Source of the DNA: Rotaria socialis
Lineage: Eukaryota; Rotifera; Eurotatoria; Philodinida; Philodinidae
Direction: 5' to 3'
DNA length: 64,000 nt
Assembly: GCA_905331475.1 (NCBI GenBank)
Contig: CAJNYU010000030.1
Coordinates: 1-64,000, forward strand
Shown here: piece by piece, positions 1-10,970 of the stretch
Position numbering within the stretch: position 1 is the first letter of the stretch
Layout: each line of letters starts with the position of its first letter
Notes under the pieces: model-generated
The model's input: the letters and a program-made list of their open reading frames with translations, nothing else
What the model was told of the DNA's origin: nothing
Databases searched by the model: none
Position numbers and translations under genes: made by a program

Positions 1-785
1 AAATACTTTCAGCGCGTGAAATCTTTTGTTTTACTACTTCATGTTGAAAATAGTTGATATCAACGTAGAATCTGATGGTTAGAGTGACCTAATTATAAGT
101 ATTGTGCTTTTGTTTTTGTTTTGTTGTTTGTTGATTTCATCTGACTAGATGAAAAAGTAAAGTTATATTTGTTTCGTGTCGCTCATACATACGTGTAGGT
201 CGATAATAGAAAAAAAGTGATTTTATTCTTTTAAGAGCAATTTTAGAACAATAATCAATTACGAATTGATACATTGTTAGTGTTGTTGATAAAGTAAGTA
301 AGTAATTCATTCATTCATACTATAAGAATAATTGAAGTAAATGAACAGCAACCCGGTATTCTTTTTTGTTATTTAATTGAAATAATACAAGTAACATGAA
401 TCGAAAATCGATTCACTCAGTCCTAGACTGACAGAACACACACACGTGCAAATATATGAACCAGCGACTCCATCGGCATTTTCCGCCACAGATTGTGAAA
501 TTTCCAAAAAGAGGAGTGTATCAGTTCAATCGAGACAAGAAATACAAAAGGTGAATAAGTGAAAGTGAGGGTACGATGAGAAGAAAATGAAATATTTTCA
601 AGAGCCATGAATAAAAAAAACGCAGTCGAAATAAGCATGGAAGACAGATGCGAAGCACTGTCAGAACCACGATTTTGTTTCTGATCACACGAGCAGGAGA
701 GCTCTCAGCCTATACTCTCTAATAGAACATACTGTTGGCTATTCTCATCAGGAGGCTAAAATATCTTTCAGAGCTGGTAGTAGAG

Positions 786-925
786 ATCGGTGTTTCACCT
801 AGGGACTGAATCACGCCGTTAACAAACTACTCGATGTAGGGATAAAAGTTCCTTATGGGAACTTTAGTAGCACCCTACACACGTGTTTCGCCATCAGACG
901 GGGCTAATCCCCGTGCTCCCATCGG
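786..925. other. structured GC-richer island with nested hairpins
   Basis: In an AT-rich surrounding this segment has several short perfect stems: GGTG-TTT-CACC near 789-799; a nested pair with outer arms TGTAGGG (about 835-841) and CCCTACA (about 873-879) around an inner hairpin AAAGTTCC/GGAACTTT (about 846-864); and CGGGG/CCCCG (about 899-913). On the minus strand CTGATGGCGAAAC (884-896) resembles part of a hammerhead core, but no stem II is present. It could be a remnant of a retroelement or another structured RNA. Confidence 0.35.
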
Positions 926-939
926 TGTATCCGCCAAAA

Positions 940-1100
940 ATATGTTCCATTAAAAATGGTCAATCATGCCATGGAGATGTTCATTTTGTATCATAGGAAT
1001 GGTCAATTTTGCCATGGAAATGGTCGTTTGTGTCATTGTTACAGACAGACAAACAGAGATGAATTACGGTTTCTAGACCCTATCCTTTCAGTGTAAGGAA
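940..1100. repeat. diverged dispersed repeat, copy A
   Basis: It contains repeated ATGGTCAATNNTGCCATGGA-like units and ends with a stretch resembling CAGATGAATT...GTTTCTAGA...TATC.TTTCAGT. The same ending occurs at about 7762-7800, where related 'ATGGTCATTTTGTA' phrases also appear. I take the two as old copies of one repeat family; an alignment is needed to confirm this. Confidence 0.4.
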
Positions 1101-1119
1101 AAGCAAAGCTTTCGATGTC

Positions 1120-1210
1120 GTTGTCATCATCATCATGATCATTATGATCATTGTGTGATCAGTGATGATAATGTCAGATGATAAGCACTGATGATGATGA
1201 TGATGATGGT
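1120..1210. repeat. TCA/TGA trinucleotide tracts
   Basis: Runs of TCATCATCATCATGATCATTATGATCA and later TGATGATGATGATGATGATGG make a partly palindromic low-complexity segment. No coding frame across it is supported. Confidence 0.7.
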
Positions 1211-1869
1211 GATCATGAAGTTTTGTTGAGATCGCCGAGTTTGCTTAATTATTTCTCTTGTCTAATAAAAGAATATCGGCTGTTTTTGTTGTGATGGTTA
1301 ATTTATTTCCTTGCTTCCTTCCTTCCTTTAATTTTCTACTAGAGAATGTTTTTTTCGATAAAAATAAACAGTGACCCTGCACGTTTTCTGCCGCTTGCAG
1401 ATGTCAAATTTTCGGGGATTCTTTACTAACCTATTTTTGAAAACGCGTACAAAAATCTTAGAAAAAAAAGCTTCTCTCTCTCTCTCTCTGTCTCTTCTCA
1501 GTATCATAGTGTAGAATTAATTTTCATGACTTCATAATGTGTTTTTATTTACAAACACTTATAGATGACACTCTGATTGCAAAAGAAGACATCGTTTGAA
1601 GACTATAACTGAGACAAAAAGAAAGGAAAAAAGAAAAAAAAACGAAACGAAGTTCAAAAACATCTGTGAATGATGGTATGAGATGAGGTGAGCATGTGAT
1701 AATTGTTTTATTATATTGTTGGGTATGTTTTCTTTTTTCTAGATGCTGGCTGAAATGTTGATATAGTTTTGGGTGGAGTTTTTTTAATGGATTATTTCTT
1801 TAGTTAGCTATGAAAAAAAACATGTGTTTAAATGAATAAGAATATACTTAGTGAACCGTTCGTAATGAG

Positions 1870-2419
1870 GTGGATTTGGAATTAGTGAATGAATTTTATA
1901 AGGCATATGAGCCGACCAAGGCGATATGGTGGTACACACGTGAGTCATTTTTGTATCGCATGATGAACAAGGCGTTGCGTGTACGAAACACGGAAGTAAT
2001 GTTTCTATTTCGAACTGTTATTCGAGATATATACGAACAATTGCTTGCTTATCAATGTCAAAAGCGTGTGACTGTATATCGTGGTCAGGTCTTATCGATA
2101 GTCGAATATAAAAAGTTAGAAAAATCATGTGGATCAATCATTTCATTGAATTCATTTTTATCGACATCCTTAAATCGTATAATAGCCGAAGGATTTGTTC
2201 AACGAAATATGCATTTATGTGCATCGGGCGATTATGTAGCTGTTATTTTCGAAATTGAAGCTGATCCTGCTGTGGTTTGTATGAAGAACGATAAAACAAA
2301 AAAAAATCGACTACCATTTGCACAAATTGATGAATTAAGTTATTATGGTGAAGGAGAATCTGAAGTATTATTTATGCTTGGTTCTATATTTCGTTTGAAT
2401 GAGATTATTTCTCATGATC

Positions 2420-2453
<34 letters not shown>

Positions 2454-3369
2454 GTCATTATTATTATCAGCTGATGCAACAACGTCAATAATCATTCGAA
2501 TGACATTATGTAGTGATGATGATGATAATGATCTCAAACAACTGTATGATCACCATCTGAAGAACGAATACGACAGAAAGGAAACGAATCTTCTCTCTTT
2601 TGGTGACGTGTTAAGAAACATGGGAAAATTCGATTTGGCCGAAAAGTACTATTGTCGATGGTTGAGCGAACTTCCATCGAATGATCCCTCCCTTGGTGTG
2701 TTGTATCAACGTCTTGGTATGGTTGCTAATGCGAAAGGTGAGCATAATACGAGTCTCGAATGGTACCAGAAATCACTCGAGATTACTGTCAAAACTCGTC
2801 CATCCGATTATGCCAATATTGGTATCACACACAACAACATCGGTAATGTTCATCGAAATAAAGGTGATCGTGGTCGAGCACTCGAATCGTACAATCGAGC
2901 CGTGTCACTCTTCAAACAAGCACACGATGAGAGTCACCCACATTTGGCCTCCTTTTACAACAACATTGGCACTATCTATCAAAAAGAGAAGAAGTATTTT
3001 GAAGCGCTCGAATTCTATGAGAAGTCACTTGCTATAGATAATAAGCATTTACCACCGGATCATCCTGATTTGGGTACGTCGTACAACAATATTGGCACTG
3101 TTCATCGAGGTCTCGGTCATTATGATCTCGCATTGGATCATTGCAATCGATCACTTAAAATCAGATTGAAGTCACTTCCTGCTCAACATCCCAGTATTGC
3201 AATGACCTACGAGAACATTGGTCTTGTGTATGAAGACAAGGTTGAATTAAAACAGGCATTGACATATATGAAGAAGGCTCAAACAATCTATGAAGTAGCA
3301 TTACCATTTAATCATCCTTACGTAGTAAAAATTAAGAATGATGTTAAAAGAGTAGAAGATAAATTTTAA
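1870..3369 (+). CDS. mono-ADP-ribosyltransferase with C-terminal TPR repeats, 5' end unclear
   Basis: The product (up to 499 residues) has an arginine-specific ADP-ribosyltransferase (ART) domain at residues about 1-180 and about six kinesin-light-chain-like TPRs of about 42 residues from about 235 to the end. The R-S-E triad of the family is visible: Arg71 in VYRGQ, Ser98 in FLSTS and the E-S-E pair at 163-165. A run of 12 serines (185-196), encoded by a TCA tract, links the two parts. The family transfers ADP-ribose from NAD+ to protein arginines; TPRs usually bind partners. The first codon at 1870 is GTG. An in-frame TGA lies at 1852-1854 and the first in-frame ATG is at 1960 (residue 31), inside a conserved-looking stretch. 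So the gene is either missing an upstream exon or 5'-truncated. There are no introns in the visible part. Such ART-TPR fusions are abundant in bdelloid rotifers. Confidence 0.85.
2420..2457 (+). repeat. TCA microsatellite inside the ART-TPR gene
   Basis: About a dozen in-frame TCA codons (with one TCG near the end) encode the polyserine linker between catalytic and TPR parts. Its length is likely to vary between alleles. Confidence 0.9.
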
Positions 3370-3407
3370 AAAAAGAATAAATTTTAAAAAAAGAATAATG
3401 ATAGTAA

Positions 3408-3415
3408 TAATAATG

Positions 3416-3452
<37 letters not shown>
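3408..3452. repeat. TAA trinucleotide microsatellite
   Basis: Uninterrupted run of TAA/ATA units directly after the ART-TPR gene stop codon and 3' flank. Confidence 0.9.
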
Positions 3453-3453
<1 letters not shown>

Positions 3454-3601
3454 TTGCGATCTATTCGTTCTTCTTTTTTGCTTTTTTTAAAATTTATTAA
3501 TGGAGGCTCTCCCCAAAAAGTGAGAGATTGTTAAAATATGTGAAAAATCGATGCTACTCTATGAAGAAAACATTGCCTCCAAGCGAAACAAAAGTGAAGA
3601 C

Positions 3602-3618
3602 CGGGGGGGGGGGGGCCC
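3602..3618. repeat. poly-G tract
   Basis: A run of about 13 G followed by CCC, very unusual in this AT-rich sequence. Its exact length may be an assembly artefact. Confidence 0.75.
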
Positions 3619-4657
3619 AGGTTTTTCGAGAATCAATATGAGATGGGGTAAGAAATTACAATTTTGTTTTAAATGAATGAATCATTATATAAATTTCAAA
3701 TATCGTAAAATCAATTGTATATCCTTCGAACATTCATTTAGTAAAAAAATTGAATTATACAATTAAGCACATTTGTGTGTAAAATTATTTATTTGTGAAA
3801 TATATTTTAAATAGAAAAGAAAATTCAAACAAAAAACATGGTATCATTATTTTTAATTCTTGCACTAATTAGTGTACAAATATGCTAGCAAAAAAAAATT
3901 TCATATAAATATAATAACACTTGAACAATTAATACTTATAAAAAAAAACATTATTATTTGAGATCAATTTTACACAAAAAAATTTTTAATATACTAATGT
4001 CAGGTAAAAAAGAAGTAAACACAACTACCATAGCCAACAACATGTTAATGTTACCATAAATGCATTGTGAAAATTTTATTAAGAATGAATAACAAAAGAT
4101 TTTAAAAAAATCATTAAAAAACGAAATTGATTAAATACTTTACTATCACAAGAATTATAAATTATCCACCACTTGAATTTTAGTTAGAGGGGGTGGAAGG
4201 GGTGAGAAATAAGAATACTGTATCTAGAATTTTACAGCTGTGATTGACTCGGCTGACGGCAGTTGCAGAATGCCTGCCAAACAGAATTCAGAATTTTGTA
4301 GGCTTTTATATTTTTTTACAAGGAAAGGCGTACATTATGCATAATAAAATTATAGAGAATTCCATTATATGAAGACGAATGTGTATAAAATGGGGTAAAG
4401 TGATGAGTGAATGAAAGAACTCTAATAGGATTCGTTTATATTTTGAACAGCCCATATCTAAACAGGTAACGTTGATCGAGAGTCGATTCGATTTACCTTA
4501 GATAAAGAGAATGGCCTAAAAATTTAAATTAACCTAGCTGCATCTCTCTCTCTGTGCATCACAGTACTATATGATATCAGTGGCACAAAGGACCGCATAT
4601 GAGACCTATAGAATCAAAGATATACCCCAAAGGAATCAAAGCTGCCACGAATGATTA

Positions 4658-5045
4658 TACACTCTAAATAAAAAGCGTTTTCCCTGAAACCAAAATTCCT
4701 TTGGAAACCCTTTCGGAAAGTCACAAACGTATCAGGAAAGATTTTAGGCTCTAAGCTGAGTTTTTGAAATCGCCTTATAGGTTTTCAAGAATTCGGATAG
4801 GAAACCTTTAACAGTTCTCTCAGAAACCATCAAACAATTTTTGAAGCCCAAAAATTTTCCTCGGGAACCGTTCTTGTTTTGAAAACCTTCCGCGAATCTT
4901 TTGGATTTCTTGGGATCGGAGACGTCGAAAGCGTATGCCAGAATACTAGCTTGGCTTCCGAACAAATCTCGAAAACCCTTTCAGATTTCCAAATTATTAG
5001 AAACCTATGAGTTTCCGAGAAAATTTCTCTGAAACCCATTAAACA
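4658..5045 (+). repeat. degenerate element beginning TACACTCTAAAT
   Basis: The left end (TACACTCTAAATAAAAAGCG, then TTTTCCCTGAAACC) matches the end found twice near 7.5-7.9 kb. The interior is full of GAAACC/GGAAAC-like phrases. I do not see a clear right terminus; about 5045 is where the GAAAC-rich character fades. Overlapping minus-strand ORFs inside (69-73 codons) show no homology that I can recognise. Confidence 0.4.
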
Positions 5046-7236
5046 TAGTGGAAAACCGAACTAGTATTAAAATTTTATCTTTTTCATTTTCATATTGCCA
5101 TTGTATAATTTGCATTTTTAGGAGTTACTCGGTAGCTATAACAGAAATCGTCTTTTGCAAGAGAATTTTGTCTTATTTTTTTATTCCTAGTTGTATACAG
5201 TTGTAAATATATTAAATGACGAATTTTGCTTTGAAACTTGGTACACTTCACTAAAACATCATTCCATTCAAGAAATTTCGTTTTTCTCCTTTCTTTTTAT
5301 TGAATTAAGTTTTGTTAATTGTTCAAACATTACTATCTTTGAAAACACTGCAGTGAAGCACGGGAACTTTTTATGCTTAAAGATACTTTTAACTAGTTTA
5401 CATCAAAGCTTTATAAAAAAAATCTTATGCTTGATTTAATGAGGAAACATCCATTTCTAATACACTCAAACAAGCATTATTATTTTAGAAGCAAAAACCA
5501 TTCTTGAGATATATCCGCATGACCAGTGATGAGTCAGAGTATCATTCTATTTTCTTTGTGTTCTTGTTCATTCTTCGTATGCTTATTTTGTATTTCGAAT
5601 AAAAATAAAAGCAGGTGCCTCTCTAATAAAGAGATATGTTATCATGCATATGCGATTTAGTATTGTTTACTTCAACTGTTGTAAAATGAATTGTGATCTG
5701 AAGATGAGGGGCTACTAGTTGTCATGTAGTTTGAAGTAATTAGTCTTATTAGCTCAGATAATTCACATTGAACTCCTTGGATGAGTAAATTAACATCTAT
5801 TTATGAAAAAAATTGACATATTTTGTTTTAATCCTTTTCATATATATTCTTATTTAACAGGATAATTTATTCAACTTCTTCAAAATGTCTCTATGCTTTC
5901 GTAAACAAGTCAAAAATAGTTTTCTTTCACTTGCAAATTAATCAATGAAATTCCAATAATTTATAGCTATCTCTTATTTTCTCTTGATACATTTTTATTT
6001 ACCAAAGAAGACTCATGTCTATTAAATGTACCAAAACACAAATCTTTTTTGAATTCGATTCGCGACAAGAAGAAATAAAGGTAGTTTTTCAAGCACTCTG
6101 ATATTGTTATCCAAACTAAGATGTATGTACTCAGTACATGAAAACTACTAAGGATTCTACTTTTTATTATTATAGATGAATACTTTGATCCACTTATGTG
6201 GAATGCAGACGATGTTTCAGTTTGACTACATGAGTTTAATTCGAATGACGATATAGTTAATGATTTTAAAAGTAAGCTGTTTAAAATGCCTACCGAAGTT
6301 ATTCTATGATCAGATGATCACCATTTTTTACCTTTTTATTCCTTTATCTTCAATCCTTACTGCTAAAAAATTAGTTTTTAATTAGCATCGTCTATTGAAA
6401 CACATGTTTGTTCAAATATTTTAGTATTCATCCATTGGGATAAAATTTATTTTATGATTTCAGAGGGTAGCTCAAACTTACGCATTAATTGCCAATTTTT
6501 ATCTTATTATTATATTGAAAGAGAAACATTTCTAAATATGTCATGTAGAGAATTTCATGTTCATTTTGTTTCATAATATTTGTTTTTCGATTTACATTCA
6601 TGAAATGAATTATAATATGGTGAGTTTATTTTGTTCAAGTGTATGTATTCGTTTTTTCCATTTTGATTTATGCAATGAATTCTGACGAAGTATTATATTC
6701 ACAGACCTCGACTGATCGCAGAAATTTGGCTTAGAGGAACTTACAGAGCTAATGACTTTCTGAGATTTAAATATTGAACGATTTCAGCTTTAGGCTGATT
6801 TCAACACTGACTTCGGGGAGTTTAAGACTTGAGGACTCTGATGTTAGCAAGCACCCTGACTTTTATAGATAGCGAAAGTGTGGCACTATATGGTTCGAAT
6901 AGGCATCGGAAGTTTTACTTGGAAGACTGTTATGTCACGAGATATCTGTCCTACCATAAGTATGTTCTCTCTTCTTCTCTCAGTTTCACTCTATCACGTT
7001 TACGGTCATTTCATTCTTCTTCTCGTATCTATTCTATTTAAGTGAGTGTTAATGTTTAAAGAACGGGGAATTTTTCGCTTGTGAGAATGTAATAATAAGA
7101 AGAAGGCGAAATAAAGAAGATTGTAACAAAGGTAATGCCATCAACCCAGATGAAGACCTTTTGAGTAAGACTCAATTGAGGACTTTGAACTTTTGGATTC
7201 ATGAAGACTTCGTGACTGCGATGAATTTGAGAACCC

Positions 7237-8110
7237 TTAGATGTCTGTTGTTAAAATACTATTCATAACGAAAACCGAATTTGGCAATGTCGGATGCCTA
7301 TGTGAATCGGTTGCTGATGTGTAGCAGTGGAAAATGTTTGAAAGGTTTCCGATATTTCGGAAATCTTCAATAGATTTTTGGGATTGCCAGCCTGCTTGAT
7401 TTCTTGTGAGGGTTTCATATAGTGACAAACCCGGAAACCCCCTATTCGTTTCCCAGAAAACGGATTTTATTTAGAGTGTAGAGATATGGCCCATGTCATG
7501 ACTAATACAGTCGACATGATCGCATTTCTGATCATTCAGATCATATGTGTGGTCACTAGTACCATTATTGTGAACATTTCGAGAATATCTTTGCATATTT
7601 TGACCATATTTTTATTACATCAATGGTTAATTGTGTCATATTTGCGATCATTTAGAGCATCTTGGTAGTTATTGAGATCGTGAGTTTGGTCCTCTGTATT
7701 ATCGATGTGGTCAGTTGTGTGAAGGCTATAGTCACTTGCATCAAGTGCTACAGGCAAGCACAGATGAATTTTTGTTTCTAGAACGTATCATTTCAGTTCA
7801 GGGAACCCATGCGCTCCGAAAATCATTCGTTTTTATCAAAGAAATATTTCTGTTGTACAATATAAACATTCATTTTCACCATAGACATGGTCATTTTGTA
7901 CACTCTAAATAGAAAATGTTTTCTCAGAAATCATGGTGCTATTTTCAAAAACCCTCTCGAAAACCTTTTTTGATTTCTGGACAACACGAACAGTGGAAGT
8001 CAAGAAATTAAGCGTAGTCTCCTAATATATGTCGAAAAGTTCGATGAGTTTACGAATCCTCAGAAAATCCTTGCGTTTTTGAGAAAATATTTTTGAAACT
8101 CGTCCAGTAT
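7237..8110. repeat. inverted pair of TACACTCTAAAT repeats around a 442-bp core
   Basis: At 7469-7480 the sequence reads ATTTAGAGTGTA and at 7899-7910 its exact inverse TACACTCTAAAT. The flanks outside these also correspond in inverted order (AAAATCCGTTTTCTGGGAAAC leftwards against AGAAAATGTTTTCTCAGAAAT rightwards). The core 7481-7898 shares phrases with the repeat at 940-1100. It can be read as a nested insertion or as a non-autonomous terminal-inverted-repeat element. No transposase ORF is present. Confidence 0.45.
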
Positions 8111-10264
8111 TCTGACACATCGAAATAGTATTGAAGTATCTTCTGTTTAATGCTCATGCTTCCACCGTTATTTTAAAGGTTTATGAATTGTTCCGCATGC
8201 ATGATATGAATCTTAGTCACTTGATGTCCAGTTGTTATGTATAAAATCATTTAGAATCTGAGAATTCAAAAAGAAAAGACTTACTTCCCGAGAGTAGATC
8301 GACTCCTTTTGACATCTTTCAGTATCTAAAAACTTGGATGGCTTGTGACAAACTTTACTAGGAGGATTGAAGAGTTGGACTTAATAATCAGGTCGTTAAA
8401 AGAATGTCATCTTTCTTCTTCCTCGTCCATTTATATTTCGTCGAAGTACAAGTGCTCTCATCCTTGTCAGCAGACTGGAACGGAATCTAGTGCAAGTTTC
8501 GGTCAGCTCAGGATCCTTTTAACCGATTTATACAGAAGAATGATACGAGAAGAATGATGAAAAAACAGTAGATATTTATTGTTGCACATTATAGGGTATA
8601 GTTCCCAAATTGATCTGGTAAAGGTCCGGAAACAAATCTAAACACCAAAACTACAGTTCAAAGGTAACAAAACTAAAAACTCCAAGAGCACGAATGACTT
8701 CAACGTGATACCTTCTAAAGCAATAACGACGTCAGAAGTCAGGCTACCATAAAGACTTTGAATTCAATACACAAAATATTTCATCCCTATAGGGCTTTCC
8801 TTGCCTTTCATGACTCTGAGTTCGACCGGATGCTACATTTAACAACATTCACTAATTTCATCGCAATGACATTAACAGACATGACGACTTAGAAACTTGA
8901 ACTAATTTCATGGCAGCCATTTTGAAAGATGTCAAGACTCTAACGTACAATACTGACTTTACGACTCGTGCTAAAAAAGCACAAAAAATCGATGACTAAG
9001 ACTGTTAATCTGTAAACTAACTTGTCTACTTTATTCAACAACTCCCTTTTACTCTCCCTTTACTTCTTTTCCAATCTATCTTCACTTAGGTCTCCTGGCC
9101 AATATATAGATGTGCGAACAAAGAGAGAGGTAGTGGTCGCAGATAGCGCCGCTACCTAACAAAGACTATCTCCATGATTAAGATTTTCAAATACAGAAAG
9201 ACAAACGACCAAGACTAACGTTTTTACTCACTACAGCAAAACAGCGAAATGGAGACTACAGAAATAAGACTGACAACAAGACGCTGGTTATAAGAGACCG
9301 AAAGACTCCAGAACTCAGACTACACTAGCGAAGGGGAAATCAACAGAAAAAGAAAAACATCCTTAGAATGTAACCGTATATTAAATTACGAAATGATATA
9401 CCAAAACGTTTGATCCCTCTTTTGTGAAACATGATCTGAAAGGAGTGTTGGAGTATATAGGGTAGAAATTTGGATCTCCCACCCCCACCCCCCAGACCGT
9501 GACATCGAATTTCCACAGATCATCACAGACAATGACCGAAAGGCTCCATGTATGATTACAGACCATGGCAGAAAATCTGCAAATATTCAAAGGTCGTGAT
9601 AGACGAGTTTCAGCAAAGGAGTTTCATCGTGCTTCACATTTTAATCCCACAGGGATTGCACTAACAGCTTTCATTGGTGTGAGAGGAAACACTGAGCTCT
9701 GATTATTTTTCATTTTATCGCGATTGAATTTTTACAACTTCTGCCTTCTCTCGGGTATTAAAATAACATTGTACGAAATACCATACCCCTTAGTAAAAAT
9801 AACCTGCATATAATTTTATTAGCTTAAGAGGCATCATTGAATTCCGATTATTTTCTAGGAGTGTATTGTGTATTTGATGGAAAATCAATATTTAACATCT
9901 GGGGTACCTACCCGTCAAGGATCGAAAAAAAATCTTTTGTTCTGATTTTAGTGCGAGCAGTTATATTTCGATAAAGTTACGTTTCCTGATCACAAATATC
10001 ATCTTAGATTTTAAAATTCATTGGATACTAAGAAAGTTCTGAAGCACTCTCTGGAAGACTTAAAAAACAACTATTGGCCCACAGGTACATGAATATTCGA
10101 TTTATACCGTTTGAAAATAGGCTCGTTCGATGTGAAGCGTTTCAGTTCTAATAATATTCAGGAAGCCGGATTTCTGTCAGAAATGACAGATATTCGATAG
10201 TTCCAAATAGAATAATCCTGATTTTACTTGAAGGAAATATTATATATGGAGCCAGCACAAATTC

Positions 10265-10555
10265 CGAGTCAATCTAATTGTTTGTACAGCTTTTGTTTTC
10301 AGTCAGATTTTCACTCCTGGTCCATCTCATAGATAAACGAAATAATTAATTTATCCAAAAGTCATGTGAGCAATGTGACAAAAGTTCCAACCGTTGGGAA
10401 TGATGTTTGAAATAAAGCAGATCAATTAGCAATCAATGAAATAACTGTTGTGAATAAATTAATTTTGTTCGTGTAAACCTTGAGGGAACCAGGGGTGAAA
10501 ATCTGACTGAAAACAAAAGTCACAGACGCAATAATTGGAAACGTTTAGATCGACT
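10265..10555. repeat. large imperfect palindrome (foldback/MITE-like)
   Basis: Left arm TTTTGTTTTCAGTCAGATTT (about 10291-10310), continuing into TCACTCCTGGT, is repeated in inverse at about 10488-10518. Outer parts (GAGTCAATCTAA against GAGTCGATCTAA) and inner parts (AACGAAATAATTAATTTAT against its inverse near 10455-10475) also pair, so arms run to about 130 nt around a centre near 10405. There is no coding content. Confidence 0.6.
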
Positions 10556-10970
10556 CAGATTTTATGCTTATTCAAAATATAATTTTCATTTTAAGCCAAA
10601 CGAGGATTACTGTGTTTAAACGAATAACTTGCATTAATGAGTGTTTTTTATCGAAATAAATTCAATTATAACATCGTCATGTATTTCTTTATAATATATT
10701 GTAAGTTCAACTAATATTTTTAATAAAAATAAAGTTAAATAAAATTACAAAAAATTCATTCAATTTTCTTTTATTATCTATGTAATTGTATTTGTAACTA
10801 ACTAGTAAAAAGAAAACGAGTTTCTCTCGTCAAGATATTTTATTGTTGTATTAAGTCTTTATTAATGGTTCAAAGATCATGATAAAATACGTTGTCATCG
10901 ATTTTCATTGAACACATTTAGTTTAGCTATAAATTTACGTCAATTAGAACTGTTTTAGCGGTTAGTTTAT

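Larger units (their letters stand above)
1..1869. other. non-coding 5' region of the window
   Basis: I see no exon with supporting homology here. The stretch holds a structured GC-richer island (about 786-925), a diverged dispersed repeat (about 940-1100), TGA/TCA trinucleotide tracts (about 1120-1210) and a CT tract (about 1473-1499). A 71-codon minus-strand ORF at 423-638 looks like chance. The part near 1700-1869 could hold a missing 5' exon of the ART-TPR gene, but I found no convincing donor/acceptor pair with an in-frame ATG. Confidence 0.6.
3370..10970. other. 7.6-kb intergenic region without recognised genes
   Basis: All ORFs here are short (82 codons or fewer) and show no family motifs, signal peptides of note or splice-consistent chains. 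The region holds a TAA microsatellite (about 3417-3452), a run of 13 G (about 3603-3615), copies of an inverted-repeat family ending in TACACTCTAAAT (4658, 7469, 7899) and a large imperfect palindrome (about 10265-10555). Function unknown; it looks like decayed transposon territory. Confidence 0.6.

Noticed and set aside
423-638. 71-codon minus-strand ORF
   Set aside because: No motif or splice sites of quality; begins and ends in AT-rich non-coding sequence.
884-896. Clear hammerhead ribozyme
   Set aside because: CTGATG and GAAAC are only two bases apart, so stem II is missing; kept only as a weak hint under the structured island.
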